Part shown: positions 12,628-22,736 of the stretch, one piece after another | Position numbering within the stretch: position 1 is the first letter of the stretch | Layout: each line of letters begins with the position of its first letter | Source: Adiantum capillus-veneris | Taxonomy: Eukaryota; Streptophyta; Polypodiopsida; Polypodiales; Pteridaceae | DNA length: 64,000 bases | Assembly (NCBI GenBank): GCA_014529385.2 | Contig: CM043963.1 | Coordinates: 110,652,912-110,716,911, forward strand | Reading direction: 5' to 3' | Made by a program: the position numbers and the translations under genes | Notes under the pieces: model-generated | The model's database searches: none | What the model was told of the DNA's origin: nothing | The model's input: the letters and a program-made list of their open reading frames with translations, nothing else

Positions 12628-13185
12628 TTGTTCTACATGAAGTTTTATCGTAAAAAGTATGCGTTCATAAGGAAACCCAGGAAATACAAAATGCTTGATG
12701 ATATGCTTTACATGAAAGGAGGTGATTTGGTTTTGCGTCGTGTGCCTTGGAAAGAGGAAATTTACAAAATCCTGGAAGAAAATCATGAGGGATCTTGTGG
12801 AGGCCATTTTGCTATGAAGATCATGTTGCATAAGGTCTTGCAAGAAGGTTATATATGGCCGAGTATTCAACGGGATGTTAATCATTGGTGCAAGTCGTGT
12901 TTGCCTTGTCAAAGGATTGGGAAAATAATTTTGAAGCTTGAATTGCGAAAGACAATTTTAGCTTTTGATGTGTTTGAAATATGGGGTCTTCATGCTATTG
13001 GACCCTTACATATGACTAGCAAAAGAAATGTCTACATTTTGACCGCAGTGGATTATTTGTCATGATGGCAGCAGCCAGGGCTGTAAAACAGATTACCAGT
13101 AAAGAGATGGGAAGATTTCTTTATGATTACATATGTTACAAATTTCTTTATGAGTACATATGTTACAAATTTGGTGTTCCAATAG
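12628..13185 (+). pseudogene. Integrase N-terminus of a Tat-like element, truncated
   Basis: The frame at 12628-13065 carries MLYMKGGDLVLRRVPW, then the H2C2 zinc-binding module: EENHEGSCGGHFAMK (two His) and WCKSCLPCQRIGK (two Cys). The core begins with FEIWGLHAIGPL, where the first catalytic Asp of the usual WGIDFIGP is lost. The frame stops at 13063 after TAVDYLS; the continuing integrase sequence (AVKQITSKEMGRFLYDYICYKF) is in the frame beginning 13062 and includes a roughly 30-bp tandem duplication of the YICYKF codons at about 13122-13171. The sequence ends abruptly at 13185, where a family B LTR starts. It pairs with the RNase H fragment just upstream. Confidence 0.75.
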
Positions 13186-13851
13186 TGTTGGGAGAACAGG
13201 GGGAGATCGATCGCTTTAGAATATTCAACACAAGATTTCAAGCCATCACCATCAAACTGTCCACCTCTTCTTCCAATTTCCAAGCACACACACTCACCTA
13301 GACTATGACACACACACACACACACACAGTAAACATAGAATTGACGTAGACAAACTTGTAAGAGAGTGTAAGAGAGGTGTAAGAGATGGAGACTAGATTA
13401 GAGAGTACACAACAAAATAACCATAGCTTAAGAGAGTAGAGAAGAGAATCTGCAAGAGAAAGGCCTAAATCTAGCCCCAAACTCCACGGCACCTCTCTTG
13501 TGGAGTTGGTATTTAATATATTACTTTGAGTTTAAGGTGCCAAAAATTGAGGCTCCTCTTTTTACAACCACTTCACTTTTGTAAATGAGTGAAGCTCATT
13601 AGTTCTTGCATGCCATAAGGGGAGTTCCCACTACAACTATTTACAGAGCCATAGTGGCTTATTGAAATGATGTTCTAAGATACTGTGCAAATATAAAATG
13701 GCCAAGAGTAGTTGCCGTCGCCTCTTCGTCAACTCCCCGCATTCCACTCTACAAAATCATCATCAACTCAATTAGTAAAATGAATAGACAGCACATAATT
13801 ATCCCAATTGCAGCTAACCACTACAACATGAGGGTGCCCAGTCTCGTAACA
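13186..13851 (-). repeat. Family B (chromovirus) LTR, complete, minus orientation
   Basis: The 666-bp unit begins TGTTGGGAGAA and ends GTAACA. It matches 16619-17199, which has an internal deletion of about 115 bp, and the inverted part at 16292-16618. It holds a CA tract at 13308-13328. The neighbour on the right is gag sequence with no polypurine tract, unlike the LTR at 17199, so this unit is not in its native context. The flanking pentamers AATAG and TCATT do not match. Confidence 0.85.
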
Positions 13852-14035
13852 TCATTGGAATGGCTATTGGATTAACCATTGCCCTTAGCATGACCATTTG
13901 GGCACTTGTCTGCCTAGTGACCATATTGAAAGCATTTAAAACACTTCACCTTTTTGTTAGGATTAGAATTTGTAGCAGAATGCTGGTTGAAAGGATGTTG
14001 GTTGCCTCGTTGCTGAGTGTTGTTGTGGTTGTTGT
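13852..14035 (-). pseudogene. Family B gag zinc-knuckle fragment, minus strand
   Basis: This stretch is a close copy of 20925-21107 in the same orientation. It encodes, on the minus strand, a degraded version of the knuckle protein described there. It is cut at the right after the (TTG)-rich words TGTTGTTGTGGTTGTTG, the same point at which the other copy stops matching. It joins plus-strand RT sequence at about 14036, so gag and pol point away from each other. Confidence 0.7.
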
Positions 14036-14942
14036 CAACAGTGTATTTGATCTGCTTGCACAAAATCACTTGTATTTGAATCCTGAAAAGAGTTCATTTT
14101 TCCAATCTGAAATTGAATATTTGAGACATATTGTATCGGGTAATGGAATACATGTCGATCCAAAGAAAATTGAAGCCATTCAATCCTGGCCTAGACCCAA
14201 AAACTTGCATGAGCTACGATCTTTTATTGGTCTTTGTAGCTATTACAGGAAATTTGTTCATAATTTTTCTTACAAAGCACATTATTTGACTCTCTTGTTG
14301 AAGAAAAACACGCCTTATGAATGGATTGATTTGCAAGAAAGCTCATTTAATGCACTTAAACATGCTTTGACTAATGCACCTATATAGCAATTGCCTGATT
14401 TTGAAAGACCCTTCTTTGTGGTAGTCATTGATGCTAGTGGAAAAGGTATCGGTGCAGTCCTTATGCAAGATAACTATCCAATTGCTTTCGAAAGTCGTAA
14501 ATTCAAACCATCTGAAACAAAGTTCAGTACTTATGATAAAGAGTTGACTGCTGTGGTACATGCATTAAAAATCTAGAAACACTATGTAATGGGTACTGAC
14601 TTGATCATTAAAACTGATCCACAAAGTATCAAATATTTACTTTCTCAGCCCTTAATAGATGATAGACATATTAAGTGGGCCGCTTTTATTCAAAGTTTCC
14701 AGCCCAACATTCAATACCAACCTAGTAAAGAAAACGTTGTAGCTGATGCTTTGAGTAGAAGACCCTCACTTAATCATCTATTAATCATTACGGGAACTTC
14801 CTTTGACACTATGCCTGACACTTATGCACATGATGATGACTTCAAAACGACATGGTTGCACATGCTTGATAATTCTGTACACACATTTCTCGATACACTA
14901 TTCATGAAAACTTCCTTTATTTCAAACAAAAATTGTGTGTGA
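14036..14942 (+). pseudogene. Family B RT C-terminus and RNase H, plus-strand copy
   Basis: Open segments 14036-14387, 14391-14576 and 14589-14942 belong to one frame broken by two TAG codons (about 14386 and 14574). The first segment has the RT thumb/connection (LNPEKSSFFQSEIEYL, then HVDPKKIEAIQSWPRP and LRSFIGLCSYYRKF). RNase H follows with VVIDASGKGIGAVLMQ (first Asp), SETKFSTYDKELTAVVHAL (Glu), LIIKTDPQSIKYLL (Asp) and NVVADALSRRP (Asp). All four catalytic residues are present. The RT palm with its catalytic Asp pair is missing, because the copy begins in mid-RT. It mirrors 18700-19640 on the minus strand. Confidence 0.85.
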
Positions 14943-16243
14943 TTAAACCTTTTCGTACATTAATTATTGAAGAATTGCACAAACCACCTTATGCTGGACA
15001 TAGAGGATTTGCTGCAACTTTTCAAAATTTATGTCGTGATTTCTATTGGCCTACTATGAGAATCGATGTTAAACAATATGTTTCAACTTGTTTGATTTGT
15101 CAAAAAATCAAAGCAGCTACAGGTAAGAAATTGGGACTTTTACACCCTCTCCCCATTCCTGAAAGACCTTGGGAACATATTTCCATGGATATTGTTACTA
15201 GTTTCCCACTCACAACACACAAACATGACATGATATGGACTATTATTGATCGTTTCACTAAACAAGTGTACTTTGTTCCATGTAAGAAAACACTCACAGC
15301 ACATCAAGCTGCACTTTTGTTTCTGAAGATTGTTTTTCCACATCATGGTTTGCCTAAAGTGATTATTTCTGATCGAGACTCAAAATTTTGTAGTGCTTTT
15401 TGGACTACTGTATTTGAAAATCTTGGCACTACACTTGACTTCACTTCTGCATTTCATCCTGAATCCAATGGTCAAACCGAAGTCACCAACCGCACTATTA
15501 TTGACTTGTTGAAAGCTTATGTTTCCTCTCAACCTAAGACATGGGATGACTACCTACATATTTTGCAATTTGCATACAACAACACCACTCACACTGCCAC
15601 GGGTAAATCTCCCTTTGAAATTGTATATGGTCACTCACTTCCTACTCCCGCTTCCCGTCTTTCTAATGTTGTGCCTGCCGCTGATGATTTCACTACTGAC
15701 TTTCATGATATTTATGCAAGTGTGCATTCTTCCATTAAACACTCACAAGAACTTTACACCAAGCATGCTAACAAGCACCGCAAGGCACACCAATTCAAAG
15801 AAGGTGATCATGTTTTACTTCACATCGAAAAACGAAGGATCAAAAGTGTTGATACTAATGTCTTTGTTAAGCTTGCTCCTCGTTTTTATGGACCTTTCAA
15901 AATTTCAGCTGTCATTAATGATGTTTCTTTTCGTTTAGACCTACCTGCACATTGGCACATTCACAATGCCTTTCACATTAGTCTTTTATGCCCATTCTGA
16001 GGACCCCTACTTACACACCACATTTATGAAGACCCACCTTCACTTGTAGACCAAGAAGAGCAACTCATCCCTGATAAAATGGTTGACCATGAAACCACCA
16101 CTACACGCACTGGAATGGTTTATAACCGTTACCTTTTGACTTTCAAGGGCCACCCTAGAGAGGATGCCAAATGGATGCCTGAAAAGTTTTTTCGCAACTT
16201 TCCCGACCTTCTCCACACTTTCCATCACTCACAGTCCAGTTGA
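14933..16243 (+). pseudogene. Family B integrase with chromodomain, plus-strand copy
   Basis: The frame at 14933-16000 has HKPPYAGHRGFAATF and YVSTCLICQKIK (H2C2 zinc module), then the DDE core: SMDIVTSFPL, VIISDRDSKF and HPESNGQTEVTNR. A GPFKISAV motif marks the C-terminal module. TGA at 15998 interrupts the frame; behind it the same frame continues with GPLLTHHIYEDPPSL and a chromodomain, MVYNRYLLTFKGHPREDAKWMP. Chromodomains tether chromovirus integrase to marked chromatin. A frameshift of about one base separates it from the RNase H part near 14900-14940. Nearly identical to the minus-strand copy, but with one chromodomain unit instead of two. Confidence 0.88.
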
Positions 16244-16280
16244 TTTCTCTATTGAGCAACTGAGGACACTTGCTATCCCT

Positions 16281-16291
16281 GGTGGGAGGGA
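16281..16291 (+). other. Polypurine tract, family B plus copy
   Basis: GGTGGGAGGGA directly before the LTR start TGTTACGAG at 16292. The reverse complement of the same tract lies at 17200-17210 beside the minus copy's LTR. Confidence 0.85.
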
Positions 16292-16618
16292 TGTTACGAG
16301 AGTGGGCACCCTCCTGTTGTAGTGGTTAACTACAATTGGGATAGCTGGGTGTAATGGTTAATTATGTGCTGTCTATTTATTTTACTAATTGAGTTGATGA
16401 TGATTTTGTAGAGTGGAATGCAGGGAGTTGATGAAGAGGCAACGGCAATTACTCTTGGCCATTTTATATTTGCACAGTATCTTAGAACATCATTTCAATA
16501 AGCCACTATGGCTGTGTAAATAGTTGTAGTGGGAACTCCCCTTATGGGTCATGCAAGAACTAATGAGGTTCACTCATTTACAAAAGTGAAGTGGTTGTAA
16601 AAAGAGGGGCCCCAACTT
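16292..16618 (+). repeat. Truncated family B 3' LTR, plus orientation
   Basis: It matches the first 327 bases of the LTR in transcription direction, then stops at AACTTT where the TG end of the opposite-facing LTR begins. The break inside an LTR next to an intact LTR end is what an insertion of the minus copy into this LTR would leave. Confidence 0.85.
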
Positions 16619-16732
16619 TGTTGGGAGAAGAGGGGGAGATCGACCGCTTAGAATATTCAACACAAGCTTTCAAGCCATCACCATCAAACTGTCCACCTCT
16701 TCTTCCAATTTCCAAGCATACACACTCACCTA

Positions 16733-16773
<41 letters not shown>

Positions 16774-17199
16774 CATAGAATTGACATAGACAAACTTGTA
16801 AGAGAGTGTAAGAGAGGTGTAAGAGATGGAGACTAGATTAGAGAGTACACAGCAAAATAACCATAGCTTAAGAGAGTAGAGAAGAGAATCTGCAAGAGAA
16901 AGGCCTAAATCTATTCCCAAACTCCAGGCACCTCTTGCATGACCCATAAGGGGAGTTCCCACTACAACTATCTATAGAGCCATAGTGGCTTATTGAAATG
17001 ATGTTATAAGATACTGTGCAAATATAAAATGGCCAAGAGTAGTTGCCGTCGCCTCTTCGTCAACTCCCCGCATTCCACTCTACAAAATCATCATCAACTC
17101 AATTAGTAAAATAAATAGACAGCACATAATTAACCATTACGCCCAACTATCCCAATTGCAGCTAACCACTACAAGAGGAGGGTACCCAGTCTCGTAACA
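16619..17199 (-). repeat. Family B 3' LTR, minus copy, with internal deletion
   Basis: It begins TGTTGGGAG and ends GTAACA next to the polypurine tract. Compared with 13186-13851 it lacks about 115 bp between the two CACCTCTT/TCTTGCA words, so a short direct repeat probably mediated the loss. It carries a CA tract at 16734-16768. Confidence 0.9.
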
Positions 17200-17210
17200 T
17201 CCCTCCCACC
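17200..17210 (-). other. Polypurine tract, family B minus copy
   Basis: TCCCTCCCACC on the plus strand, purine-only on the minus strand, adjoining the LTR end. Confidence 0.85.
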
Positions 17211-17247
17211 AGGGATAGCAACTGTCCTCAGTTGCTCAATAGAGAAA

Positions 17248-19569
17248 TCAACCGGACCGTGAGTGATGGAAAGTGTGGAGAAGGTCGGGAAAGTTGCGAA
17301 AAAACTTTTGAGGCATCCATTTGGCATCCTCTCTAGGGTAGCCCTTGAAATTCAAAAGGTAACGGTTATAAACCATTTCAGTGCGTGTAGTGGTGGTTTC
17401 ATGGTCAACCATTTTATCAGGGATGAGTTGCTCTTCTTGGTCTACAAGTGAAGGTGGGTCTTCATAAATGTGGTGTGTAGGTAGGGGTCCTCGGTATGGC
17501 ATCCATTTGGCATCCTCTCTAGGGTAGCCCTTGAAATTCAAAAGGTAACGGTTATAAACCATTTCAGTGCGTGTAGTGGTGGTTTCATGGTCAACCATTT
17601 TATCAGGGATGAGTTGCTCTTCTTGGTCTACAAGTGAAGGTGGGTCTTCATAAATGTGGTGTGTAGGTAGGGGTCCTCGGTATGGGCATAAAAGACTAAT
17701 GTGAAAGGCATTGTGAATGTGCCAATGTGCAGGTAGGTCTAAATGAAAAGAAACATCATTAATGACAACTAAAATTTTGAATGGTCCATAAAAACGAGAA
17801 GCAAGCTTAACAAAGACATTAGTATCAACACTTTTGATCCTTCGTTTTTCGATGTGAAGTAAAACATGATCACCTTCTTTGAATTGGTGTGCCTTGCGGT
17901 GCTTGTTAGCATGCTTGGTGTAAAGTTCTTGTGAGTGTTTAATGGAAGAATGCACACTTGCATAAATATCATGAAAGTCAGTAGTGAAATCATCAGCGGC
18001 AGGCACAACATTAGAAAGACGGGAAGCGGGAGTAGGAAGTGAGTGACCATATACAATTTCAAAGGGAGATTTACCCGTGGCAGTGTGAGTGGTGTTGTTG
18101 TATGCAAATTGCAAAATATGTAGGTAGTCATCCCATGTCTTAGGTTGAGAGGAAACATAAGCTTTCAACAAGTCAATAATAGTGCGGTTGGTGACTTCGG
18201 TTTGACCATTGGATTCAGGATGAAATGCAGAAGTGAAGTCAAGTGTAGTGCCAAGATTTTCAAATACAGTAGTCCAAAAAGCACTACAAAATTTTGAGTC
18301 TCGATCAGAAATAATCACTTTAGGCAAACCATGATGTGGAAAAACAATCTTCAGAAACAAAAGTGCAGCTTGATGTGCTGTGAGTGTTTTCTTACATGGA
18401 ACAAAGTACACTTGTTTAGTGAAACGATGAATAATAGGCCATATCATGTCATTTTTGTGTGTTGTGAGTGGGAAACCAGTAACAAAATCCATGGAAATAT
18501 GTTCCCAAGGTCTTTCAGGAATGGAGAGAGGGTTTAAAAGTCCCAATTTCTTACCTGTAGTTGCTTTGATTTTTTGACAAATCAAACAAGTTGACACATA
18601 CTGTTTAACATCCATTCTCATAGTAGGCCAATAGAAATCACGACATAAATTTTGAAAAGTTGCAGCAAATCCTCTATGTCCAGCATAAGGTGGTTTGTGC
18701 AATTCTTCAATAATTAATGTACGAAAAGGTTTAGTCACACACAATTTTTGTTTGAAATAAATGAAGTTTTCTTGAATAGTGTATTCGAGAAATGTGTGTA
18801 CAGAATTATCAAGCATGTGCAACCATGTCGTTTTGAAGTCATCATCATGTGCATAAGTGTCAGGCATAGTGTCAAATGAAGTTCCCGTAATGGTTGATAG
18901 ATGATTAAGTGAGGGTCTTCTACTCAAAGCATCGGCTACAATGTTTTCTTTACTAGGTTGGTATTGAATGTTGGGCTGAAAACTTTGAATAAAAGCAACC
19001 CATTTAATATGTCTATCATCTATTAAGGGCTGAGAGAGTAAATATTTGATACTTTGTTGATCAGTTTTAATGATCAAGTCAGTACCCATTACATAGTGTT
19101 TCCAGATTTTTAATGCATGTACCACAGCAGTCAACTCTTTATCATAAGTACTGAACTTTGTTTCGGACGGTTTGAATTTACGACTTTCGAAAACAATTGG
19201 ATGGTTATCTTGCATGAGGACTGCACCGATACCTTTTCCACTAGCATCAGTGACTACCACAAAGAACGGTCTTTCAAAATCAGGCAATTGCAATACAGGT
19301 GCATTAGTCAAAGCATGTTTAAGTGCATTAAATGAGCTTTCTTGCAAATCATTCCATTCATAAGGCGTATTTTTCTTCAATAAGAGAGTCATATAATGTG
19401 ATTTGTAAGCAAAATTACGAACAAATTTCTTGTAATAGCTATGTACAAAGACCAATAAAAGATCGTAGCTCATGCAAGTTTTTGGGTCTAGGCCAGGATT
19501 GAATGGCTTCAATTTTCTTTGGATCGACATGTATTCCCTTACCCAATACAATATGTCCCAAATATTAAA
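17248..19569 (-). pseudogene. Family B pol, RT C-terminus to duplicated chromodomain, minus copy
   Basis: One open frame of 767 codons. In order it has the RT connection (PYEWNDLQESSFNALKHAL), RNase H (VVTDASGKGIGAVLMQ, STYDKELTAVVHALK, IIKTDQQSIKYLL, IVADALSRRP), the integrase zinc module (PYAGHRGFAATF with CLICQKIK), the DDE core (SMDFVTGFPL, ISDRDSKFCS, HPESNGQTEVTNR), GPFKILVV, and then two in-tandem copies of a 62-residue unit ending in a chromodomain (YLLNFKGYPREDAKWMP). The first 40 or so residues come from a shifted frame: a 4-bp insertion near 19440 and a TAA at about 19566 interrupt the join to RT upstream. Integrase and RNase H keep their catalytic residues. It is the best preserved polyprotein in the window. 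Confidence 0.9.
17312..17683 (-). repeat. In-frame 186-bp tandem duplication of the chromodomain unit
   Basis: 17312-17497 and 17498-17683 are nearly identical. Each encodes 62 residues from YRGPLPTHH to REDAKWMP. The reading frame is kept through both. The plus-strand copy (16001-16200) has one unit. Confidence 0.93.
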
Positions 19570-20760
19570 TTTCAGATTGGAAAAATGAACTCTTTTCAGG
19601 ATTCAAATACAAGTGATTTTGTGCAAGCAGATCAAATACACGTGTTAAATGTTGCTTATGCTCTTCTTCAGATTTACTGAATACCAAAATGTCATCAAAA
19701 ATTACAATCACAAAATCTTGATGGTCTATGAAAATTCGATTCATCATGCGTGTGAATGTAGCTGGTGCATTTGTCAAACCAAATGGCATGATAAGAAATT
19801 CATAGTGTCCAGTTTCTGTTTTGAAAGCAGTTTTGTAGACATCATGTTCAAACATTTTGACTTGGTGATATCCTGATTTAAGGTCAATTTTGCTAAAGAT
19901 GTGTGCCCCTTTCAGTTTGTCTAATAGGTCATCCACTGTAGGAATTGGAAACCTATTCTTAATGGTGATCTTGTTTAAAGCCCTGTAGTCGATATACATA
20001 CGGAAGGTTCCATTTTTCTTCTTGACAAGAAGTACTGGAGCTCCGTATGGTGAACTACTAGGTCGGATTAGGCCTCGGTCAAGTAAATCAGTGACTTGAG
20101 TTTGTATTTCCCTTTGTGCGGTAGGATTTACACGATAAGGTGCTCTACAAGGAGGTTCGCTACCCGGTATGATGTTAATTTTGTGGTCTTCGAGGCGTGA
20201 TGGTGGAATTCCAGGTGGCAGATCATGCATGAAACAATCTTTAAATTGTGAGAGAAATTCATCGTGTGTGGAATTACGTGAAGTTTCAGTTTTAGCAGAA
20301 ATTGGATTTACCAATATTAGATATGTTTTCCCCTGTTTTCGAATTGCTCGTTTGGCTTGAGTGTGAGAGAGGAGTGGAAATTTTTGATGTGCCAGTGTTG
20401 CTTGGATGGAGAAATTTTTATTATTATGAGTGAGAGACATTGTACGTGCTTTATAATTAATCAACGGGTTAAAATCATGACGAAATGGCATTCCCAAAAT
20501 CATATCAAGACCATGCAATGGTGCTACCAAAAATGTACGTGCTTGTGTGAATTCACCAATGCAAACTTTAACAGTGACTTGAGTTTTACAATTAAAACGT
20601 TGATTATTAAAAACAATTTTGACTTTATGAGGTGATGAAATTTCAGAGAGTGATAGTTGTTGTGCCAATCGTGTGGAAATGAAATCATGGCTACTACCAT
20701 CATCTAGCAGAATGGTGACATTTTCACCCTTAACAGTGCCTTGCACTTTAAAGAAAGTGT
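19565..20760 (-). pseudogene. Family B protease and RT, minus copy
   Basis: A 393-codon frame. Residues 10-25 hold the protease active-site region ILLDDGSSHDFIST, where the usual D-S-G is D-D-G. MILGMPFRHDFNP is the second protease signature. A linker leads to the RT: YRVNPTAQREIQTQV, GLIRPSSSPYGAPVLLVKKK, MYIDYRALNKITIKNRFPI, SKIDLKSGYHQVKM (first catalytic Asp), MPFGLTNAPATFTRMMN and VIVIFDDILVFSK (catalytic Asp pair, F-D-D as in many chromoviruses). It ends at a TAA near 19566 that replaces a sense codon in the plus copy, after which RT continues in the next feature. Role: polyprotein processing and cDNA synthesis. Confidence 0.9.
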
Positions 20761-20831
20761 GAGGAGATATAGGAGTACCTGAGGATGGGTTGTCATCGTT
20801 ATCATAATCAAGATCATATCCCTCACCGTAG

Positions 20832-21107
20832 TTATTTCCACTTTGTTGTCGTCAGGTATGAGGTTAAGAGTAGCTCCATTGGGGCGGTTGTTGTTGAAGG
20901 GTTTTTTATTTGAATTTCTGTTGACTCCATTGGAATGCTATTGGATTGACCATTGCCCGTAGCATGACCATTTGGGCACTTGTCTGCATAGTGACCATAT
21001 TGAAAGCATTTAAAACACTTCACCTTTTTGTTACCATTAAAATTTGGAGGAGAACGCTGGTTGAAAGGATGTTGGCTGCCTCATTGCTGAGTGTTGTTGT
21101 GGTTGTT
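20832..21107 (-). pseudogene. Family B gag C-terminus with zinc knuckle
   Basis: The minus-strand frame at 20832-21023 reads MKCFKCFQYGHYADKCPNG, a complete C-x2-C-x4-H-x4-C knuckle, followed by a Ser/Thr/Pro-rich linker toward the protease. Upstream residues (QHPFNQRSPP) run to about 21107, where similarity to the other copy ends. The capsid part and the 5' LTR are absent, so the element is truncated at its 5' side. Confidence 0.75.
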
Positions 21108-21504
21108 GCTCGTATGAGTTGGACATGAAATACTTTGCTCTCGCAATTAAACATCTTAATTAACCATAGAAAATTGAGAAGCTTGCACATGGTCCTCTAG
21201 TGCCTCTCCACCATTAAATTAGCAACCTTAGACTTGTTTATTTTTAGACCTTTACAAGTGCTTATGCGTTTGATTATATTACAGTTTAATGTTTACTGCT
21301 GATTTTTTTTTTAATATTTTGTTACCAATCAATATGTGTGTCTAGTCACTGCATATGTTTTTTAATTATATATGTATGCAATTATTATGCTATTTTTTTG
21401 TTGATTTTGTAGTGTTTGAAGAAAGCTAAAGACATTCAATCTCAAATGCTCTACCTCGACGAACATGCTTCACCTCACTAGCTTCCGAGGATAGAATTTA
21501 CATC
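21108..21504. other. Junction and family A internal 3' region, no gene
   Basis: AT-rich sequence with no recognisable ORF. The right part (about 21420-21504) resembles the stretch before the polypurine tract of the family A element at 463-530, sharing GAATTTACATCA just before the purine run. It is therefore the tail of a second family A copy in plus orientation. Confidence 0.5.
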
Positions 21505-21619
21505 ATGAAGGGGGACATATTAACCACTTATGGACACCTTATCACCTTTGACAGACGTGTGATCACTTTATTTGAGTCATGGACCGGGCTTGTCGGTCCT
21601 ATAGGTGCGTAGGTGATCG
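21505..21619 (+). repeat. Family A polypurine tract and LTR start, plus orientation (left piece)
   Basis: GAAGGGGGACA is followed by the LTR start TATTAACCAC at about 21517. The words CATGGACCGGGCTTGTCGGTC match the family A 5' LTR reverse complement. The LTR is interrupted at 21619 by the copia insertion and resumes at 27328. Confidence 0.75.
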
Positions 21620-21832
21620 TGTTAAAGAATATGTCCATTGTGCTATGGGCGGTTGGACACTGACTATACTATGTTGTAAATATACTTTGGATAATAGTTC
21701 AGAGAGAGAAGAAGAGAAGAGCAGCACGTTGAATGGCTGCTGCAGGGTAACGATTGTGTGTGTGTCTCGATGTGTGTTGGTGTGTGTGTGTAGTCTTCTT
21801 TCCTACCTTCTCCATCACCTGCGCACTCTACA
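21620..21832 (+). repeat. Copia 5' LTR (213 bp)
   Basis: Short LTR starting TG and ending CA, matching 27113-27327. Contains a purine stretch GAGAGAGAAGAAGAG and a TGTG-rich part near its 3' side. Confidence 0.95.
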
Positions 21833-21835
21833 AAG

Positions 21836-21847
21836 TGGTATTAGAGC
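21836..21847 (+). other. Copia primer binding site (tRNA-iMet)
   Basis: TGGTATTAGAGC, three bases after the LTR; one mismatch to the initiator-methionine site TGGTATCAGAGC used by most plant copia elements. Confidence 0.92.
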
Positions 21848-22736
21848 TTAGTTTGAGGAGCTACAGTCAATACACAGGTTTCCGCAGCTCTGGAAAACAG
21901 CAAAAAAGAGAGGTTTTTTGGTCATAACTCCCTCACCCGAACTCGGAATACAGTGATCCAGGAGTCTGTCTTCATGTTTTTGGGTGTTCCGGATGCATTG
22001 GCGTACTCAGATTTGCTAAAATCTGCAATTTTCTTCAGCAAACAGCCAGCTCACACAAGCATAGGAGATGTCCAGTTTTGCACTTGATAGTAGATTTGCA
22101 GGTTACAGGTGAAGAATTCAGCATTTACACAGGTTTTGGAGAGCGACATAGAGCTTTTGCATCATGATATTGTGTTATCGAAGATTATGTTTGGTTGTTG
22201 TGGGTCCGTTATGGACAGCCGCCTATGTAGGAAAGGTTGTGGGAAGAAGTTGAGGCGGTTATATTGTCAGATTGAGTACTTTGTGGTTATGTATGGATAT
22301 GCGGTCAATGTATTTTGGAAAAATGCAGCCTTTGTGAGGGTCGAGTGAGGTTTTTTGAAGCCTTTCCTTGGGAGCTTTGGTACCTTGGCAAGGTGGATTA
22401 GGTACTGGAGCGAACCCCCGACTAGCCCCGCGAAAGACCTCATATGTCGTTTACGACTATGGGAAGAAGGTGGATGTATGGATATGTGGTACAGGACAGC
22501 GTATGGATTGCATTTGCATACAGATCCATGTGGACATTGTTTTAGAGTATTTATGCATAGTATTGAGTCAGTCTGTGGCAAAGTGAGTCAGTGGATTTTC
22601 CCTTGGCAGTGAGAGATTTTCTGTCAGTGTTTATGAGCACTTTGGTTGAGATTGTCACTTGAGATATTGTCCAAATACAAACAAAACTCTGCCGAAATTT
22701 TATCAAAATCCTTTGAAAGAAATTGAGAGAGTGAAG

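Larger units (their letters stand above)
14036..19640. repeat. Large inverted repeat of family B around 16618/16619
   Basis: RT, RNase H, integrase, polypurine tract and LTR run rightward to 16618 and the same parts run leftward from about 19640 to 16619. The arms are about 2.6 and 3.0 kb and closely similar at protein level. The differences I see are single substitutions, a 186-bp tandem duplication in the right arm, a 4-bp insertion near 19440 and unequal LTR parts. The centre reads GGGGCCCCAACTTTGTTGGG. Confidence 0.85.

Noticed and set aside
18331-19363. Plus-strand ORFs across the minus-strand chromovirus pol
   Set aside because: They are antisense shadows of RNase H and integrase.
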